DNA of 64,000 nt from Ignatzschineria rhizosphaerae. GTDB taxonomy: Bacteria; Pseudomonadota; Gammaproteobacteria; Cardiobacteriales; Wohlfahrtiimonadaceae. Under the pieces are notes generated by a model. It was not told the DNA's origin. It did not search any database and saw only the letters and a list, made by a program, of their open reading frames with translations. The DNA is taken from contig NZ_CP093379.1 of assembly GCF_022655595.1 (NCBI RefSeq), forward strand, positions 2,864,010 to 2,928,009, read 5' to 3'. Both the position numbers and the translations under genes were made by a program. Of the stretch, positions 26,861 through 36,415 are shown one piece after another (the stretch's first letter is position 1; each line of letters opens with the position of its first letter).

Positions 26861-27220
26861 ATGGCTATGATGGAATATCTTCCTGTAGCGGTCTTTGTAG
26901 GCTTTAGTATCGCCTTTGCTGGCGTGCTTGTTGCCCTTGGTTATTTCTTAGCACCGAGCGAGCCTAACGCAGAAAAGCTGTCTCCATATGAGAGCGGATT
27001 TGAGGCATTCGAAGATGCCCGTATGAAATTCGACGTCCGTTTCTTTCTTATCGCAATTCTTTTTATTATTTTCGACTTAGAGTTAATCTTCCTGATTCCG
27101 TGGGCAACTGCGATGAAGATGATTGGACTACCTGGTATTATGGCTGTGGTAGTGTTTCTCGTTCTTCTCACAGTCGGCTTTGCGTATGAATGGAAGAAAG
27201 GGGCGCTTGAATGGGATTAG
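26861..27220 (+). CDS. nuoA: NADH-quinone oxidoreductase subunit A
   Basis: A 119-residue membrane subunit of complex I with three transmembrane helices (about 8-30, 62-84 and 90-112). The conserved loop [20 protein letters not shown] and the following [20 protein letters not shown] are typical of NuoA/ND3. The loop lies near the quinone site. It is first in a fourteen-gene operon and overlaps nuoB by 10 bp, so translation of the two is coupled. Confidence 0.97.
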   Translation: MAMMEYLPVAVFVGFSIAFAGVLVALGYFLAPSEPNAEKLSPYESGFEAFEDARMKFDVRFFLIAILFIIFDLELIFLIPWATAMKMIGLPGIMAVVVFLVLLTVGFAYEWKKGALEWD

Positions 27221-27696
27221 AAGCTAGATTAGAAGAGGGGTTTGTCACAACAACTCTCGATTCGGCAATCAACTGGGCTAGGACAGGTTCTTTATGGCCT
27301 GTGACGTTTGGTCTTGCATGTTGTGCAGTAGAAATGATGCACGTAGGGGCTGCAAGATATGACTTAGATAGATTTGGAGGTGCGGTATTTAGGGCATCCC
27401 CAAGACAATCAGATCTAATGATTATCGCAGGAACGCTAACCAACAAGATGGCAATTCCTCTTCGTAAAGTTTACGATCAGATGCCAGAGCCAAAATGGGT
27501 GATCTCAATGGGATCATGCGCTAATGGTGGTGGTTATTATCATTACTCTTACTCAGTGGTTCGCGGTTCAGATAGAGTGGTTCCGGTGGATGTTTATGTT
27601 CCGGGTTGTCCGCCGACGGCTGAAGCATTAATGTTCGGGATCTTACGTCTACACGATAAGATTAAAAGAACCAGTACGATTGCAAGATTAGGGTAG
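27211..27696 (+). CDS. nuoB: NADH-quinone oxidoreductase subunit B
   Basis: A 161-residue peripheral-arm subunit that holds the terminal 4Fe-4S cluster N2, which reduces quinone. Cluster ligands are seen as adjacent cysteines C37 and C38 in [12 protein letters not shown], a cysteine in [12 protein letters not shown] and one in [14 protein letters not shown]. The amphipathic N-terminus contacts the membrane arm. It overlaps nuoA by 10 bp and lies 7 bp from nuoC. Confidence 0.98.
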   Translation: MGLEARLEEGFVTTTLDSAINWARTGSLWPVTFGLACCAVEMMHVGAARYDLDRFGGAVFRASPRQSDLMIIAGTLTNKMAIPLRKVYDQMPEPKWVISMGSCANGGGYYHYSYSVVRGSDRVVPVDVYVPGCPPTAEALMFGILRLHDKIKRTSTIARLG

Positions 27697-27703
27697 GTGA
27701 AAG

Positions 27704-28402
27704 ATGGCTAAGTTTATTAGAAATCCAGAAGAGCTACTGATCACGCTTGAGACAGTTCTTGGTGATAAAATTTTAAAATCAGTGCTTGATATCGGTGAGC
27801 TCACGATTACAATTGCGCCTAAAGAGGTGCATGCCATTATGGAGACACTTCGTCACCATGATGAGCTAAAATTCGAGCAAGTGACAGATATTACAGCGGT
27901 AGATTATGCCGCTTACGGGTTAACAGAGTGGGATGTTGAAGCATCAAACCATGGTTTTAGCCGTGGAACCACGCCGCAAGCTGTGGGACGAGCTGGGAAT
28001 CAATTAGAGAAAACAGCCCATAAAGCGTCAATGAGTGAACGTTTTGCAGTTGTTTATCATCTTTTATCTTATACCCATAATTCTCGTTTGCGCGTTAAAA
28101 CCTATTTAGATGGCGAGCAAAATAATGTGGTGCCGATGGTTGATTCCATTTCTGATATTTGGAGTGGTGCAAACTGGTTTGAGCGTGAAGTGTTTGACAT
28201 GTTCGGGATTGCTTTTAAAAACCACCCTGATTTACGTCGAATTTTAACGGACTATGGCTTTATCGGTCATCCGCTTCGTAAGGACTTCCCATTAACGGGG
28301 AATGTAGAAGTGGTATATGACGAAGAGTTACGCCGAGTGGTATATCAACCTGTCTCTATTGAGTCACGAGTCAATATTCCACGTATGATTCGTAAGGGGT
28401 AA
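27704..28402 (+). CDS. nuoC: NADH-quinone oxidoreductase subunit C
   Basis: A 232-residue 30-kDa-type subunit without metal centres. The C-terminal signature [36 protein letters not shown] and DFPLTG is complete. It is a separate gene from nuoD, unlike the NuoCD fusion of E. coli. A polar stretch (about residues 82-105, around [20 protein letters not shown]) lengthens the middle compared with the shortest homologues. It is 7 bp from nuoB and 8 bp from nuoD. Confidence 0.97.
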   Translation: MAKFIRNPEELLITLETVLGDKILKSVLDIGELTITIAPKEVHAIMETLRHHDELKFEQVTDITAVDYAAYGLTEWDVEASNHGFSRGTTPQAVGRAGNQLEKTAHKASMSERFAVVYHLLSYTHNSRLRVKTYLDGEQNNVVPMVDSISDIWSGANWFEREVFDMFGIAFKNHPDLRRILTDYGFIGHPLRKDFPLTGNVEVVYDEELRRVVYQPVSIESRVNIPRMIRKG

Positions 28403-28410
28403 TAAAAATT

Positions 28411-29676
28411 ATGACAATAGCAACAAATATTGAAAACTATACAATCAACTTCGGTCCTCAGCATCCAGCGGCACATGGTGTAATGCGGATGATTCTTGAG
28501 CTTCGAGGTGAGACGGTAGAAAGAGCAGACGTTCATATTGGTTTACTCCATCGTGGTACAGAGAAGTTGATGGAAGCAAAGCCTTATACGCAATCTATCG
28601 GTTACTTAGATCGTTTAGATTACTGTTCATGTTTAAACAACGAGCATGCTTTCGTTTTAGCGGTTGAGAAATTACTCGGTATTGAAGTGCCAAAACGGGC
28701 GCAATATATCCGAGTTCTACTAGATGAAGCAACCCGCATTATGAATCACTTAATGTGGTTAGGTGCGCACGGGCATGACCTTGGGGCAATGGCGATGCTG
28801 CTTTATTGTTTCCGCGATCGTGAAGAGCTTTATGATGCGCAAGAAGCAATTACAGGCGCACGTATTCACCCGTTCTATTATCGTATCGGAGGCGTTGCAA
28901 AAGATCTTCCTAATCAGATGCCACAATATGCGCCAAGTAAATTCAGATCGAAGAAGAAACTTGCGCAGATTAATAAAGCAAGACAAGGGGATGTACTCGA
29001 TTACCTAGAAGATTTCTGTGACCGTTTTGTCAATCAAAACATGGTGGAGTATAAGAATCTTTTAGTAGGTAACCGCATCTGGAAAGGTCGTGTGGTAGGA
29101 ATCGGGGTTGTCACTGCTGAAAGAGCGATTGAGCTTGGATTTACAGGCCCAATGCTTCGTGGTTCGGGTGTTGCATGGGATCTTCGTAAGACTCAACCAT
29201 ACTCTGTATATGATGAATTAGATTTTGAAGTGCCGGTCGGCGTTAATGGTGACTGTTACGATCGCTTCTTAGTAAGACTTGAAGAGATGGTGCAATCGGC
29301 ACATATCATGAAGCAATGTATTGCGTGGCTTCGTGAGAACAAAGGTCCAGTGATGTCGGAAGATAGCCGCGTAACGATTCCTCAAAGACGTGATGTAAAA
29401 GAGGGAATGGAATCACTGATTCAGCAGTTTAAAGTCTTTACAGAAGGTTTCTGTGTTCCTGAAGGGGAATCTTACGCCGCTGTTGAACATCCTAAAGGGG
29501 AGTTTGGTACCTATGTGGTTTCAGATGGGGCGAACAAACCTTACCGTGTGAAATTTAGATCACCAGGATTTGCACATATCTCGGCAACAGAAGAGATGGC
29601 TCGTCGCCACATGTTGTCAGACTTAGTTGCAATCCTTGGGACACAAGACATGGTATTTGGGGATATTGACCGCTAA
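28411..29676 (+). CDS. nuoD: NADH-quinone oxidoreductase subunit D
   Basis: A 421-residue 49-kDa-type subunit that forms the quinone-reaction chamber with NuoB. The start shows [15 protein letters not shown], with the histidine near the quinone head group. [13 protein letters not shown] and [17 protein letters not shown] follow, and the C-terminus ends DMVFGDIDR. These are hallmark NuoD motifs derived from NiFe-hydrogenase large subunits. Length is normal. Confidence 0.98.
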   Translation: MTIATNIENYTINFGPQHPAAHGVMRMILELRGETVERADVHIGLLHRGTEKLMEAKPYTQSIGYLDRLDYCSCLNNEHAFVLAVEKLLGIEVPKRAQYIRVLLDEATRIMNHLMWLGAHGHDLGAMAMLLYCFRDREELYDAQEAITGARIHPFYYRIGGVAKDLPNQMPQYAPSKFRSKKKLAQINKARQGDVLDYLEDFCDRFVNQNMVEYKNLLVGNRIWKGRVVGIGVVTAERAIELGFTGPMLRGSGVAWDLRKTQPYSVYDELDFEVPVGVNGDCYDRFLVRLEEMVQSAHIMKQCIAWLRENKGPVMSEDSRVTIPQRRDVKEGMESLIQQFKVFTEGFCVPEGESYAAVEHPKGEFGTYVVSDGANKPYRVKFRSPGFAHISATEEMARRHMLSDLVAILGTQDMVFGDIDR

Positions 29677-29707
29677 TTTTACGAATTATAAGTATAGAGT
29701 AGCTAAG

Positions 29708-30229
29708 ATGAAGAATAGAGAAAGTATATTAAGTAGCCGCGCAAGAGCAGAAATCGACCGCTGGCTTACACGCTTCCCTGATGATCGGAAGCAATCAGCA
29801 CTTCTTGCTGCACTTCGTGAAGTTCAGCACGACAATGATGGATATCTCACAACCGAGCTAATGGATGCCATTGCCGAATATCTTGAGTTATCCCCAATTG
29901 CGGTCTATGAAGTTGCATCGTTTTATTCAAATTTTGAAACAAAGCCATGCGGTAAAAATGCACTATTAATATGTACTAATATCTCCTGTATGCTTCGCGG
30001 CGGAGAAGAGTTATTAGCGCACGTTGAGAATCGTTTAGGTATTAAGGCCGGGGAGTCCACTCCTGACGGTCTTTTTTCGCTTAAGAAAGAAGATGAGTGT
30101 TTAGCAGCTTGTACAGCGGCGCCTGCAGCTTTAATCAATCATGAATATCATGAGAATTTAACGATTGAGAAGATTGATGAGATTCTCGACCGTATCGAAT
30201 CAAGAGCAGATAAGAAAGAGGCAAACTAA
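29708..30229 (+). CDS. nuoE: NADH-quinone oxidoreductase subunit E
   Basis: A 173-residue thioredoxin-like 24-kDa subunit holding the 2Fe-2S cluster N1a. The ATG at 29708 is chosen because an upstream in-frame ATG lies inside nuoD. The N-terminal helical part reads [19 protein letters not shown]. Cluster ligands are in [19 protein letters not shown] (first two cysteines of the set) and [11 protein letters not shown] (last two). The gene ends on the first base of nuoF. Confidence 0.96.
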   Translation: MKNRESILSSRARAEIDRWLTRFPDDRKQSALLAALREVQHDNDGYLTTELMDAIAEYLELSPIAVYEVASFYSNFETKPCGKNALLICTNISCMLRGGEELLAHVENRLGIKAGESTPDGLFSLKKEDECLAACTAAPAALINHEYHENLTIEKIDEILDRIESRADKKEAN

Positions 30230-31515
30230 TGGTACAAAATGAAGTTTGTTACTTCACTCTCGGGCACGATAAGCCATGGTCATTAGAGACCTACTTGAGC
30301 TTAGGTGGCTACGATGGGTGGAAAAAAATATTAAAAGGTGAACTCTCTAAGGAAGAAGTCATCGACATGGTCAAAGCTTCAGAGCTTCGTGGTCGTGGTG
30401 GTGCGGGATTCCCAACGGGCGTTAAGTGGAGCTTCATGCCGAAAAATGATGATGGCAGTAGCTATCTTGTTTGTAACTCGGATGAATCAGAGCCAGGGAC
30501 ATGTAAGGATAGAGATATTCTTCGTTATAATCCTCATGCTTTAGTAGAAGGGATGATGATTGCCGCTTATGCCATTGGTGCAAAAGTAGGTTATAACTAC
30601 ATGCGTGGTGAGTTCAGTGAAGAGCCTTTCAAACGTTTTGAAGCAGCGATTCAAGAAGCAAGAGATGCCGGTTTACTTGGGCAAAATATCCAAGGAAGTG
30701 GTATCTCGATTGAGCTTTATGGGGCATTAGGAGCCGGGGCTTATATCTGTGGAGAAGAGACTGCGCTGTTAGAATCGTTAGAAGGTAAAAAAGGGCAACC
30801 TCGCTTTAAACCGCCATTCCCAGCAGCAGTTGGGCTTTACGGAAAACCAACGACAATTAATAACTGTGAGTCTCTCTCATCAGTGGGTCGTATTATTCGT
30901 AATGGATCTGATTGGTTTAAAGAGCATGGTATTCCTGGTGCTGGTGGGCAGAAGATTTTCTCAATCTCAGGTCACGTTGCAAAGCCTGGTAACTATGAGA
31001 TTCCGATGGGAACGCCATTTAAGGATCTTTTAGAGTTAGCTGGTGGTATTTGGAAAGGCCGTAAGATTAAAGCGGTGATTCCAGGGGGATCTTCAGTTCC
31101 TGTGGTGCCAGGCCATATCATGATGGAAACCAACATGGACTATGACTCGATTGCAAAGCATGCCGGATCGATGATGGGTTCAGGCGCGGTCATTGTGATG
31201 GATGAAACCACCGATATGGTAAAAGCACTTCGTACGCTCTCAAGTTTCTACTTCAGTGAGTCATGCGGACAATGTACGCCATGTCGTGAAGGAACCGGTT
31301 GGTTATTTAGAATTATGGATCGTATCTTGCAAGGTGAAGGTAAGCCTGAAGATTTAGATCGTTTAGTGCATGTTGCAAACAATATCGGCGGACGGACAAT
31401 CTGTGCGCTTGGTGATGCTGCAGCAATGCCTGTGCTCAGTTTTGTTAAATACTTCCCTGAAGAGTTTAAATACTATATCGAGCACGGTAAAAGCATGGTT
31501 GAGGGGGCTAAATAA
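30229..31515 (+). CDS. nuoF: NADH-quinone oxidoreductase subunit F
   Basis: A 428-residue 51-kDa-type subunit, the NADH-oxidising entry point. The FMN/NADH-binding [17 protein letters not shown] (about 54-70) and [19 protein letters not shown] are intact. The 4Fe-4S cluster N3 ligands are in [16 protein letters not shown] plus a later cysteine in [12 protein letters not shown]. The stop and start overlap with both neighbours by one base, so nuoE-F-G are tightly coupled. Confidence 0.98.
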   Translation: MVQNEVCYFTLGHDKPWSLETYLSLGGYDGWKKILKGELSKEEVIDMVKASELRGRGGAGFPTGVKWSFMPKNDDGSSYLVCNSDESEPGTCKDRDILRYNPHALVEGMMIAAYAIGAKVGYNYMRGEFSEEPFKRFEAAIQEARDAGLLGQNIQGSGISIELYGALGAGAYICGEETALLESLEGKKGQPRFKPPFPAAVGLYGKPTTINNCESLSSVGRIIRNGSDWFKEHGIPGAGGQKIFSISGHVAKPGNYEIPMGTPFKDLLELAGGIWKGRKIKAVIPGGSSVPVVPGHIMMETNMDYDSIAKHAGSMMGSGAVIVMDETTDMVKALRTLSSFYFSESCGQCTPCREGTGWLFRIMDRILQGEGKPEDLDRLVHVANNIGGRTICALGDAAAMPVLSFVKYFPEEFKYYIEHGKSMVEGAK

Positions 31516-33848
31516 TGAGTAATGAAGTGAAGATGTTTACCGTAAATATTGATGGTAAAGAATTCCAAGCACCCGCAGGCTCAATGTTAATTGAAGTGGC
31601 AGATCGTGAAGGAATTGCGATTCCTCGTTTCTGTTACCACGATAAATTATCAATCGCAGCAAGCTGCCGTATGTGTTTAGTAGATGTCGAGCGTATGCCA
31701 AAACCAGCGCCTGCATGTGCAACACCGATTATGGATGGCATGATTGTTCGTACTCGTAATGATAAAGCGCGCGCTGCGCAAAAAGCGATTATGGAATTTT
31801 TACTCATCAATCACCCCCTAGATTGTCCAATTTGTGACCAAGGTGGTGAGTGTGAGTTACAAGATTTCTCAGCAGAATATGGTCAGAACAAGTCGCTTTT
31901 TGAAGAAGAGAAGCGTCACGTTGAGAAGATTGATATCGGCCCATTAGTTGAGACCTTTATGAATCGTTGTATTCAATGTACACGTTGTGTTCGTTATGGT
32001 GATGAAATTGCCGGAATGCGTGAGCTTGGCGGAGTTGATCGTGGGGATCGTTTAGAGATCACAACCTATATCCAACATGCGCTTGTTTCAGAAGTTTCCG
32101 CAAATATCATCGATATCTGCCCAGTTGGCGCATTAACTGCAAAGCCATCTAAATATGGGGCGCGTCCTTGGGAGTATATGAACCATGATTCCATCAGCAT
32201 GCATGATGGGGTAGGCACGAATACCGAGATTCATACATTACGTGGGAAGGTTGCTCGTGTTGCCGCTCGCCGTAATGATGAGATCAATGAACCATGGATT
32301 TCAGATAGAGATCGTTTCAGTTATGAAGCGCTTTCAAGTGATGATAGAGCCGCACATCCATTAATGGATAATGGTAATGGTGTCCTTGAAAAAGCCTCAT
32401 GGAGCGATGCACTTAAAGCAACAAAGCTTATTATTGAAGGTGCTATCCAAAAGTATGGTGCATCTGAAGTCGGCGTGCTTGTTTCGCCATTAGCATCTGT
32501 TGAAGAACTTCAATTAGTGAAAGAGCTTCAAGCAGGTTTAAAACTTACAAATGTAGATTACCGTTTTAATCAACGCGATTTTAGTGGTGAGAGTGCAGAG
32601 CCAACATTCCGTGCATTAGGCGTTTCGATTCCAGAGATTAATCAATTAGATTCAATCTTCCTCGTAGGCGCTGATCCTCGTATGGAAGCACCAATTTTGG
32701 CGATTCGTGTACGTGATGCTGTCAAAAATGGGGCAAAAGTTTCATTCTTGGGTGCATATAGCGCCGATCAATTACATGCGATGAATGCAGAAATTATTGC
32801 GCATCCATTTGATTGGGTAAATGAGATTTCATCAGTATTAGTTAAAGTGGCAGAAATGAAGGGAACTTCAATTCGCACGGAATTAACAGGTGTTATCAAT
32901 AGTCATACAGCAAATAGTGATGCGGTTAATCAGATTGCAGAGCAACTCTTAAAAGGTGAAAGAGAATGGATTGTTTTAGGACATGACGCTATCAGTCACC
33001 CACAGTTTGCAACGATTCGAGTATTAGCAGCAGAGCTTGCACGTATTTCTGGTGCAAAACTGGGTTACTTCACGCAAGGTGCTAATAGTTCTGGTGCAGC
33101 GATTACGGGGTTAACGTCAGAAGGGGCAAATACAGCCACAATGATCAACTCACCTCTTAAAGCTTATGTTTTAGTGGGCGCTATTGATCCTGAATTTGAT
33201 TTTGTAGAAGCAAGTAAGGTAATGAAGGCATTAAATGCAGCAGAAGCAGTTGTTGCGATCACACCATTTGCAAGTGAAACGATTAAGTCAGTGGCAAATG
33301 TGGTGCTTCCCGGAGCTGCATGGGCAGAAACATCAGGTAGTTATGTCAGCCTTGAAGGTAAATTACAATCACTTCAAGCGGCAAGCATGCCTCATGGTGA
33401 AGCGCGTCCTATCTGGAAGATTCTCCGTGTATTAGGTAATCAGTTTGAACTTTCTGGATTTGATTATATTAGTTCTGAAGATGTATTAGCGGCTTGGTTA
33501 CAAGTCAATGAAGCAAAACTTAGCGAAACTTCTAACGAAGTCAGTGGCGCCTCATTTGATTATAAGCCAATGGCGAAAGAGGGATTGTTAGCGGTACCTA
33601 CAACATCTCTTTACTCTACAGATGCCTATGTCAGACGTGGAAAAGCGCTTCAGAAAACACCTCTTGCAAAACGTGCTCGTATCGCATTTAACAATGCCGG
33701 TGATGAAGCAACTGTAATGCCTGTGTTAAATCGTGAGAATAATTTCTTATCTCGCGTTTCTGAAAAAGTTGCCTTAGGCTGTGTGCGAATCCCAACAGAA
33801 TATGCGGGTGAAACACAATTTTATCAATCAATTAAGGGGGCAAATTAG
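31515..33848 (+). CDS. nuoG: NADH-quinone oxidoreductase subunit G
   Basis: A 777-residue 75-kDa-type subunit. The N-terminal 2Fe-2S domain (CYHDKLSIAASCRMCLVDVE), the histidine-ligated 4Fe-4S region (HPLDCPICDQGGECELQDF) and the ferredoxin-like pair (MNRCIQCTRCVRYGDEIAG, then DICPVGAL) carry clusters N1b, N5 and N4. The rest (from about 220) is a molybdopterin-oxidoreductase-like domain without obvious cofactor. No extra CxxC cluster N7 motif was obvious in that part. Confidence 0.97.
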   Translation: MSNEVKMFTVNIDGKEFQAPAGSMLIEVADREGIAIPRFCYHDKLSIAASCRMCLVDVERMPKPAPACATPIMDGMIVRTRNDKARAAQKAIMEFLLINHPLDCPICDQGGECELQDFSAEYGQNKSLFEEEKRHVEKIDIGPLVETFMNRCIQCTRCVRYGDEIAGMRELGGVDRGDRLEITTYIQHALVSEVSANIIDICPVGALTAKPSKYGARPWEYMNHDSISMHDGVGTNTEIHTLRGKVARVAARRNDEINEPWISDRDRFSYEALSSDDRAAHPLMDNGNGVLEKASWSDALKATKLIIEGAIQKYGASEVGVLVSPLASVEELQLVKELQAGLKLTNVDYRFNQRDFSGESAEPTFRALGVSIPEINQLDSIFLVGADPRMEAPILAIRVRDAVKNGAKVSFLGAYSADQLHAMNAEIIAHPFDWVNEISSVLVKVAEMKGTSIRTELTGVINSHTANSDAVNQIAEQLLKGEREWIVLGHDAISHPQFATIRVLAAELARISGAKLGYFTQGANSSGAAITGLTSEGANTATMINSPLKAYVLVGAIDPEFDFVEASKVMKALNAAEAVVAITPFASETIKSVANVVLPGAAWAETSGSYVSLEGKLQSLQAASMPHGEARPIWKILRVLGNQFELSGFDYISSEDVLAAWLQVNEAKLSETSNEVSGASFDYKPMAKEGLLAVPTTSLYSTDAYVRRGKALQKTPLAKRARIAFNNAGDEATVMPVLNRENNFLSRVSEKVALGCVRIPTEYAGETQFYQSIKGAN

Positions 33849-34901
33849 ATGGATATCGTAATGGCTATTATCAATTATCCGCTTGTTTGGGCTCTAATTA
33901 AGACATTGGCGATCTTTTTGCCAATCGTTTTATCGGTAGCATATCTCACATTTGCAGAACGTAAAGTGCTTGGGTATATGCATATCCGTTTAGGTCCAAA
34001 TAGAGTCGGTCCTAAAGGTCTTTTACAGCCTTTTGCGGATCTTCTTAAAATGCTCTTTAAAGAGTGGGTTATCCCATCAGCTGCTAACAAAGCAATGTTC
34101 TTAATCGCACCATTTATTGCGGTAACAACAGCATTTGCCGTGTGGGCAGTCATTCCTTTCAATGAGAAATGGATTAGCTCTTCAATGGATTCTGCGATTT
34201 TATATATTCTCGCAATGACTTCATTAGGGGTTTATGCATCGCTCATGGCAGGTTGGGGATCTAACTCGAAGTTCTCAATGTTTGGGGCAATCCGTAGTGC
34301 GGCGCAAGTCGTTTCTTATGAGCTTGCCATTGGCTTTGCTTTAATCACAGTTGTAATGCTTTCAGGAAGTTTAAACTTCTCAGAAATTGTGAAGGGTCAA
34401 TCAGGGGAACTTGGGCTTGTAAACTGGTACTTTATTCCGTTATTACCCATGGCAGTGATCTACTTCATTGCAGGGTTAGCAGAATTAAACCGTGCGCCAT
34501 TTGAGGTAACAGAAGGGGAATCGGAAATCGTTGCCGGATACTTTACAGAGTATTCAGGAACAGGTTTCGTAACATTCTACCTTGCTGAGTATACCAATAT
34601 GATCTTGATGTCGGCATTGATGAGCCTACTCTTCTTTGGAGGATGGTTATCACCGCTTTCAGGTATTGAGGCAATTGAGAACATTCCTGTGCTCTCGCTT
34701 TTAGCGACAGACAGTACATTCTGGATGATTCTTAAAATGGCATTTTTCCTCTTCGCGATGATTTGGGTTCGTGCAACGTTCCCTGGGTATCGTTATGACC
34801 AGATCATGCGCTTAGGCTGGAAATTCTTTATTCCGATTGCACTTGTATGGATCGCGGTAGTTCTCGTGATGTATGGCATCGGTTTAAAACCATGGTTTTA
34901 A
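33849..34901 (+). CDS. nuoH: NADH-quinone oxidoreductase subunit H
   Basis: A 350-residue membrane subunit with about eight helices that joins the quinone chamber to the proton pumps. Signature blocks are AERKVLGYMHIRLGPNRVGP (about 38-57), GLLQPFADLLKML and the charged loop ELNRAPFEVTEGESEIVAGY. It starts immediately after the nuoG stop. Length and motifs are normal for NuoH/ND1. Confidence 0.98.
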   Translation: MDIVMAIINYPLVWALIKTLAIFLPIVLSVAYLTFAERKVLGYMHIRLGPNRVGPKGLLQPFADLLKMLFKEWVIPSAANKAMFLIAPFIAVTTAFAVWAVIPFNEKWISSSMDSAILYILAMTSLGVYASLMAGWGSNSKFSMFGAIRSAAQVVSYELAIGFALITVVMLSGSLNFSEIVKGQSGELGLVNWYFIPLLPMAVIYFIAGLAELNRAPFEVTEGESEIVAGYFTEYSGTGFVTFYLAEYTNMILMSALMSLLFFGGWLSPLSGIEAIENIPVLSLLATDSTFWMILKMAFFLFAMIWVRATFPGYRYDQIMRLGWKFFIPIALVWIAVVLVMYGIGLKPWF

Positions 34902-34921
34902 AGGAATAGGAAGGATTATCA

Positions 34922-35413
34922 ATGTTTAGATATTTAAAATCAGTATACGAGACGTTTACGTTAAAAGAGTTACGTAAAGGTTTAGGAATTACCTTTCGTT
35001 ATTTCTTTAGACCCAAGTTTACCGTCGAGTATCCGTTTGAAAAAACACCACAGTCCAATCGTTTCCGTGGACTTCATGCCCTTCGCCGTTATCCAAATGG
35101 GGAAGAGCGTTGTATCGGTTGTAAGCTTTGTGAAGCAGTCTGCCCAGCATTAGCGATTACCATTGATACAGAAGAGCGCGGTGATGGGACTCGTCGTACC
35201 ACTCGTTACGATATTGACCTCTTTAAATGTATCTTCTGTGGATTATGCGAACAAGCATGTCCTGTTGATTCAATCGTGTTAACGCGCGTATTTGAGTATC
35301 ACATGGAAGAGAAGGGCGATAATATCATCACTAAAGAGAGCTTGCTTGCACTAGGCGATAAGTACGAAGTACAAATCGCTGAAGATCGCGCGCTTGACTC
35401 AAAGCTATACTAG
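34922..35413 (+). CDS. nuoI: NADH-quinone oxidoreductase subunit I
   Basis: A 163-residue ferredoxin-type subunit with two 4Fe-4S clusters, N6a and N6b. The two cysteine motifs are [12 protein letters not shown] (about 66-77) and [12 protein letters not shown] (about 105-116). The N-terminal amphipathic part ([16 protein letters not shown]) lies along the membrane. It relays electrons from NuoG to cluster N2 in NuoB. A 20-bp gap separates it from nuoH. Confidence 0.98.
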   Translation: MFRYLKSVYETFTLKELRKGLGITFRYFFRPKFTVEYPFEKTPQSNRFRGLHALRRYPNGEERCIGCKLCEAVCPALAITIDTEERGDGTRRTTRYDIDLFKCIFCGLCEQACPVDSIVLTRVFEYHMEEKGDNIITKESLLALGDKYEVQIAEDRALDSKLY

Positions 35414-35422
35414 GGGGAGCAG

Positions 35423-36100
35423 ATGTTATTTAAGATATTGTTTTACATCTTTGCGCTCATCACGATCTATTCAGCGATTCGTGTCGTTAGTGCAAAAAAT
35501 ACGATGACATCAGTGCTGCATCTAGTTCTGATCTTTGTCATGGTGAGCTGCTGCTGGTTGTTATTGCAAGCAGAGTTCCTCGCACTTTCGTTGATTATTA
35601 TCTACTGCGGTGCCGTAATGGTCTTCTTCTTGTTTGCCGTGATGATGCTTGATGTTCCTCACGATATGCTCAAAGAAGGATTCGTGAAGTTTTTACCACT
35701 AGCATTTTTAGTGGGCGTTGTTTTTATTGCTGAGATCTTAATTGTGATTTTAGGCGGTGATAGTTTTATCGCGAATAAATTTGCACTAGAAGGCGGCGTT
35801 GAAACAATTCGCGCAGGTAGTGAGTTAACGAATGCGCAAGAACTTGGCGTGCTTCTTTACACTGAGTATATTTATGCATTTGAAGCAACAGCACTCATTT
35901 TATTAGTTGCCATGATTGCCGCAATTGCTTTAACGCGTCGTATTGGACCTCTTCGTCGTAAAGACGTTCCGGTGGGTTGGCAGATTAAAGCTGATCCGAC
36001 AAAACGTGTGCGTATGGTGAAGATGGATTCTGCGGTATTAGCACCAGCTCCTGTAAAGGAAACGAGTGAAGATGCCGAGACAGCAGAGGAGGAGAAGTAG
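35423..36100 (+). CDS. nuoJ: NADH-quinone oxidoreductase subunit J
   Basis: A 225-residue membrane subunit with five helices (ND6 type). The segment [21 protein letters not shown] contains the family's conserved pi-bulge helix with its glycine; it is followed by the family's usual LDV. The C-terminus (about 180-225) is a long charged tail ending in acidic residues, ETAEEEK. It is 2 bp from nuoK. Confidence 0.96.
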   Translation: MLFKILFYIFALITIYSAIRVVSAKNTMTSVLHLVLIFVMVSCCWLLLQAEFLALSLIIIYCGAVMVFFLFAVMMLDVPHDMLKEGFVKFLPLAFLVGVVFIAEILIVILGGDSFIANKFALEGGVETIRAGSELTNAQELGVLLYTEYIYAFEATALILLVAMIAAIALTRRIGPLRRKDVPVGWQIKADPTKRVRMVKMDSAVLAPAPVKETSEDAETAEEEK

Positions 36101-36102
36101 AA

Positions 36103-36411
36103 ATGAATTTAGTCATTGATGATTATATTATTCTCTCAACGATTCTTTTTGGAATCAGTACAGCGGGAATATTCATTAATCGTAGAAACTTAATTGTGCT
36201 CTTAATGTGTATTGAGCTAATGCTTTTAGCAAGTAGTACACTTTTCGTAGCGTTCTCTCAGTTCTCTGGCGATTTACACGGGCAGATCTTTGTTTTCTTT
36301 ACGCTAGCTGTAGCAGCGGCGGAAGCAGCCATTGGTCTTGCAATCTTAGTGTTAGTATTTAGAAACCGCGGTAGCATCAATGTTGATGAAATCACGGAAT
36401 TGAGAGGCTAG
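36103..36411 (+). CDS. nuoK: NADH-quinone oxidoreductase subunit K
   Basis: A 102-residue membrane subunit with three helices (ND4L type). The conserved membrane glutamates are in [12 protein letters not shown] and [13 protein letters not shown]. Together with NuoJ and NuoN it forms part of the proton-transfer axis. It is 2 bp from nuoJ and 4 bp from nuoL. Confidence 0.97.
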   Translation: MNLVIDDYIILSTILFGISTAGIFINRRNLIVLLMCIELMLLASSTLFVAFSQFSGDLHGQIFVFFTLAVAAAEAAIGLAILVLVFRNRGSINVDEITELRG

Positions 36412-36415
36412 TACA

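Noticed and set aside
29627-29707. Longer N-terminus of NuoE starting inside nuoD
   Set aside because: The extension is nuoD sequence in another frame; the ATG at 29708 gives a normal NuoE start.
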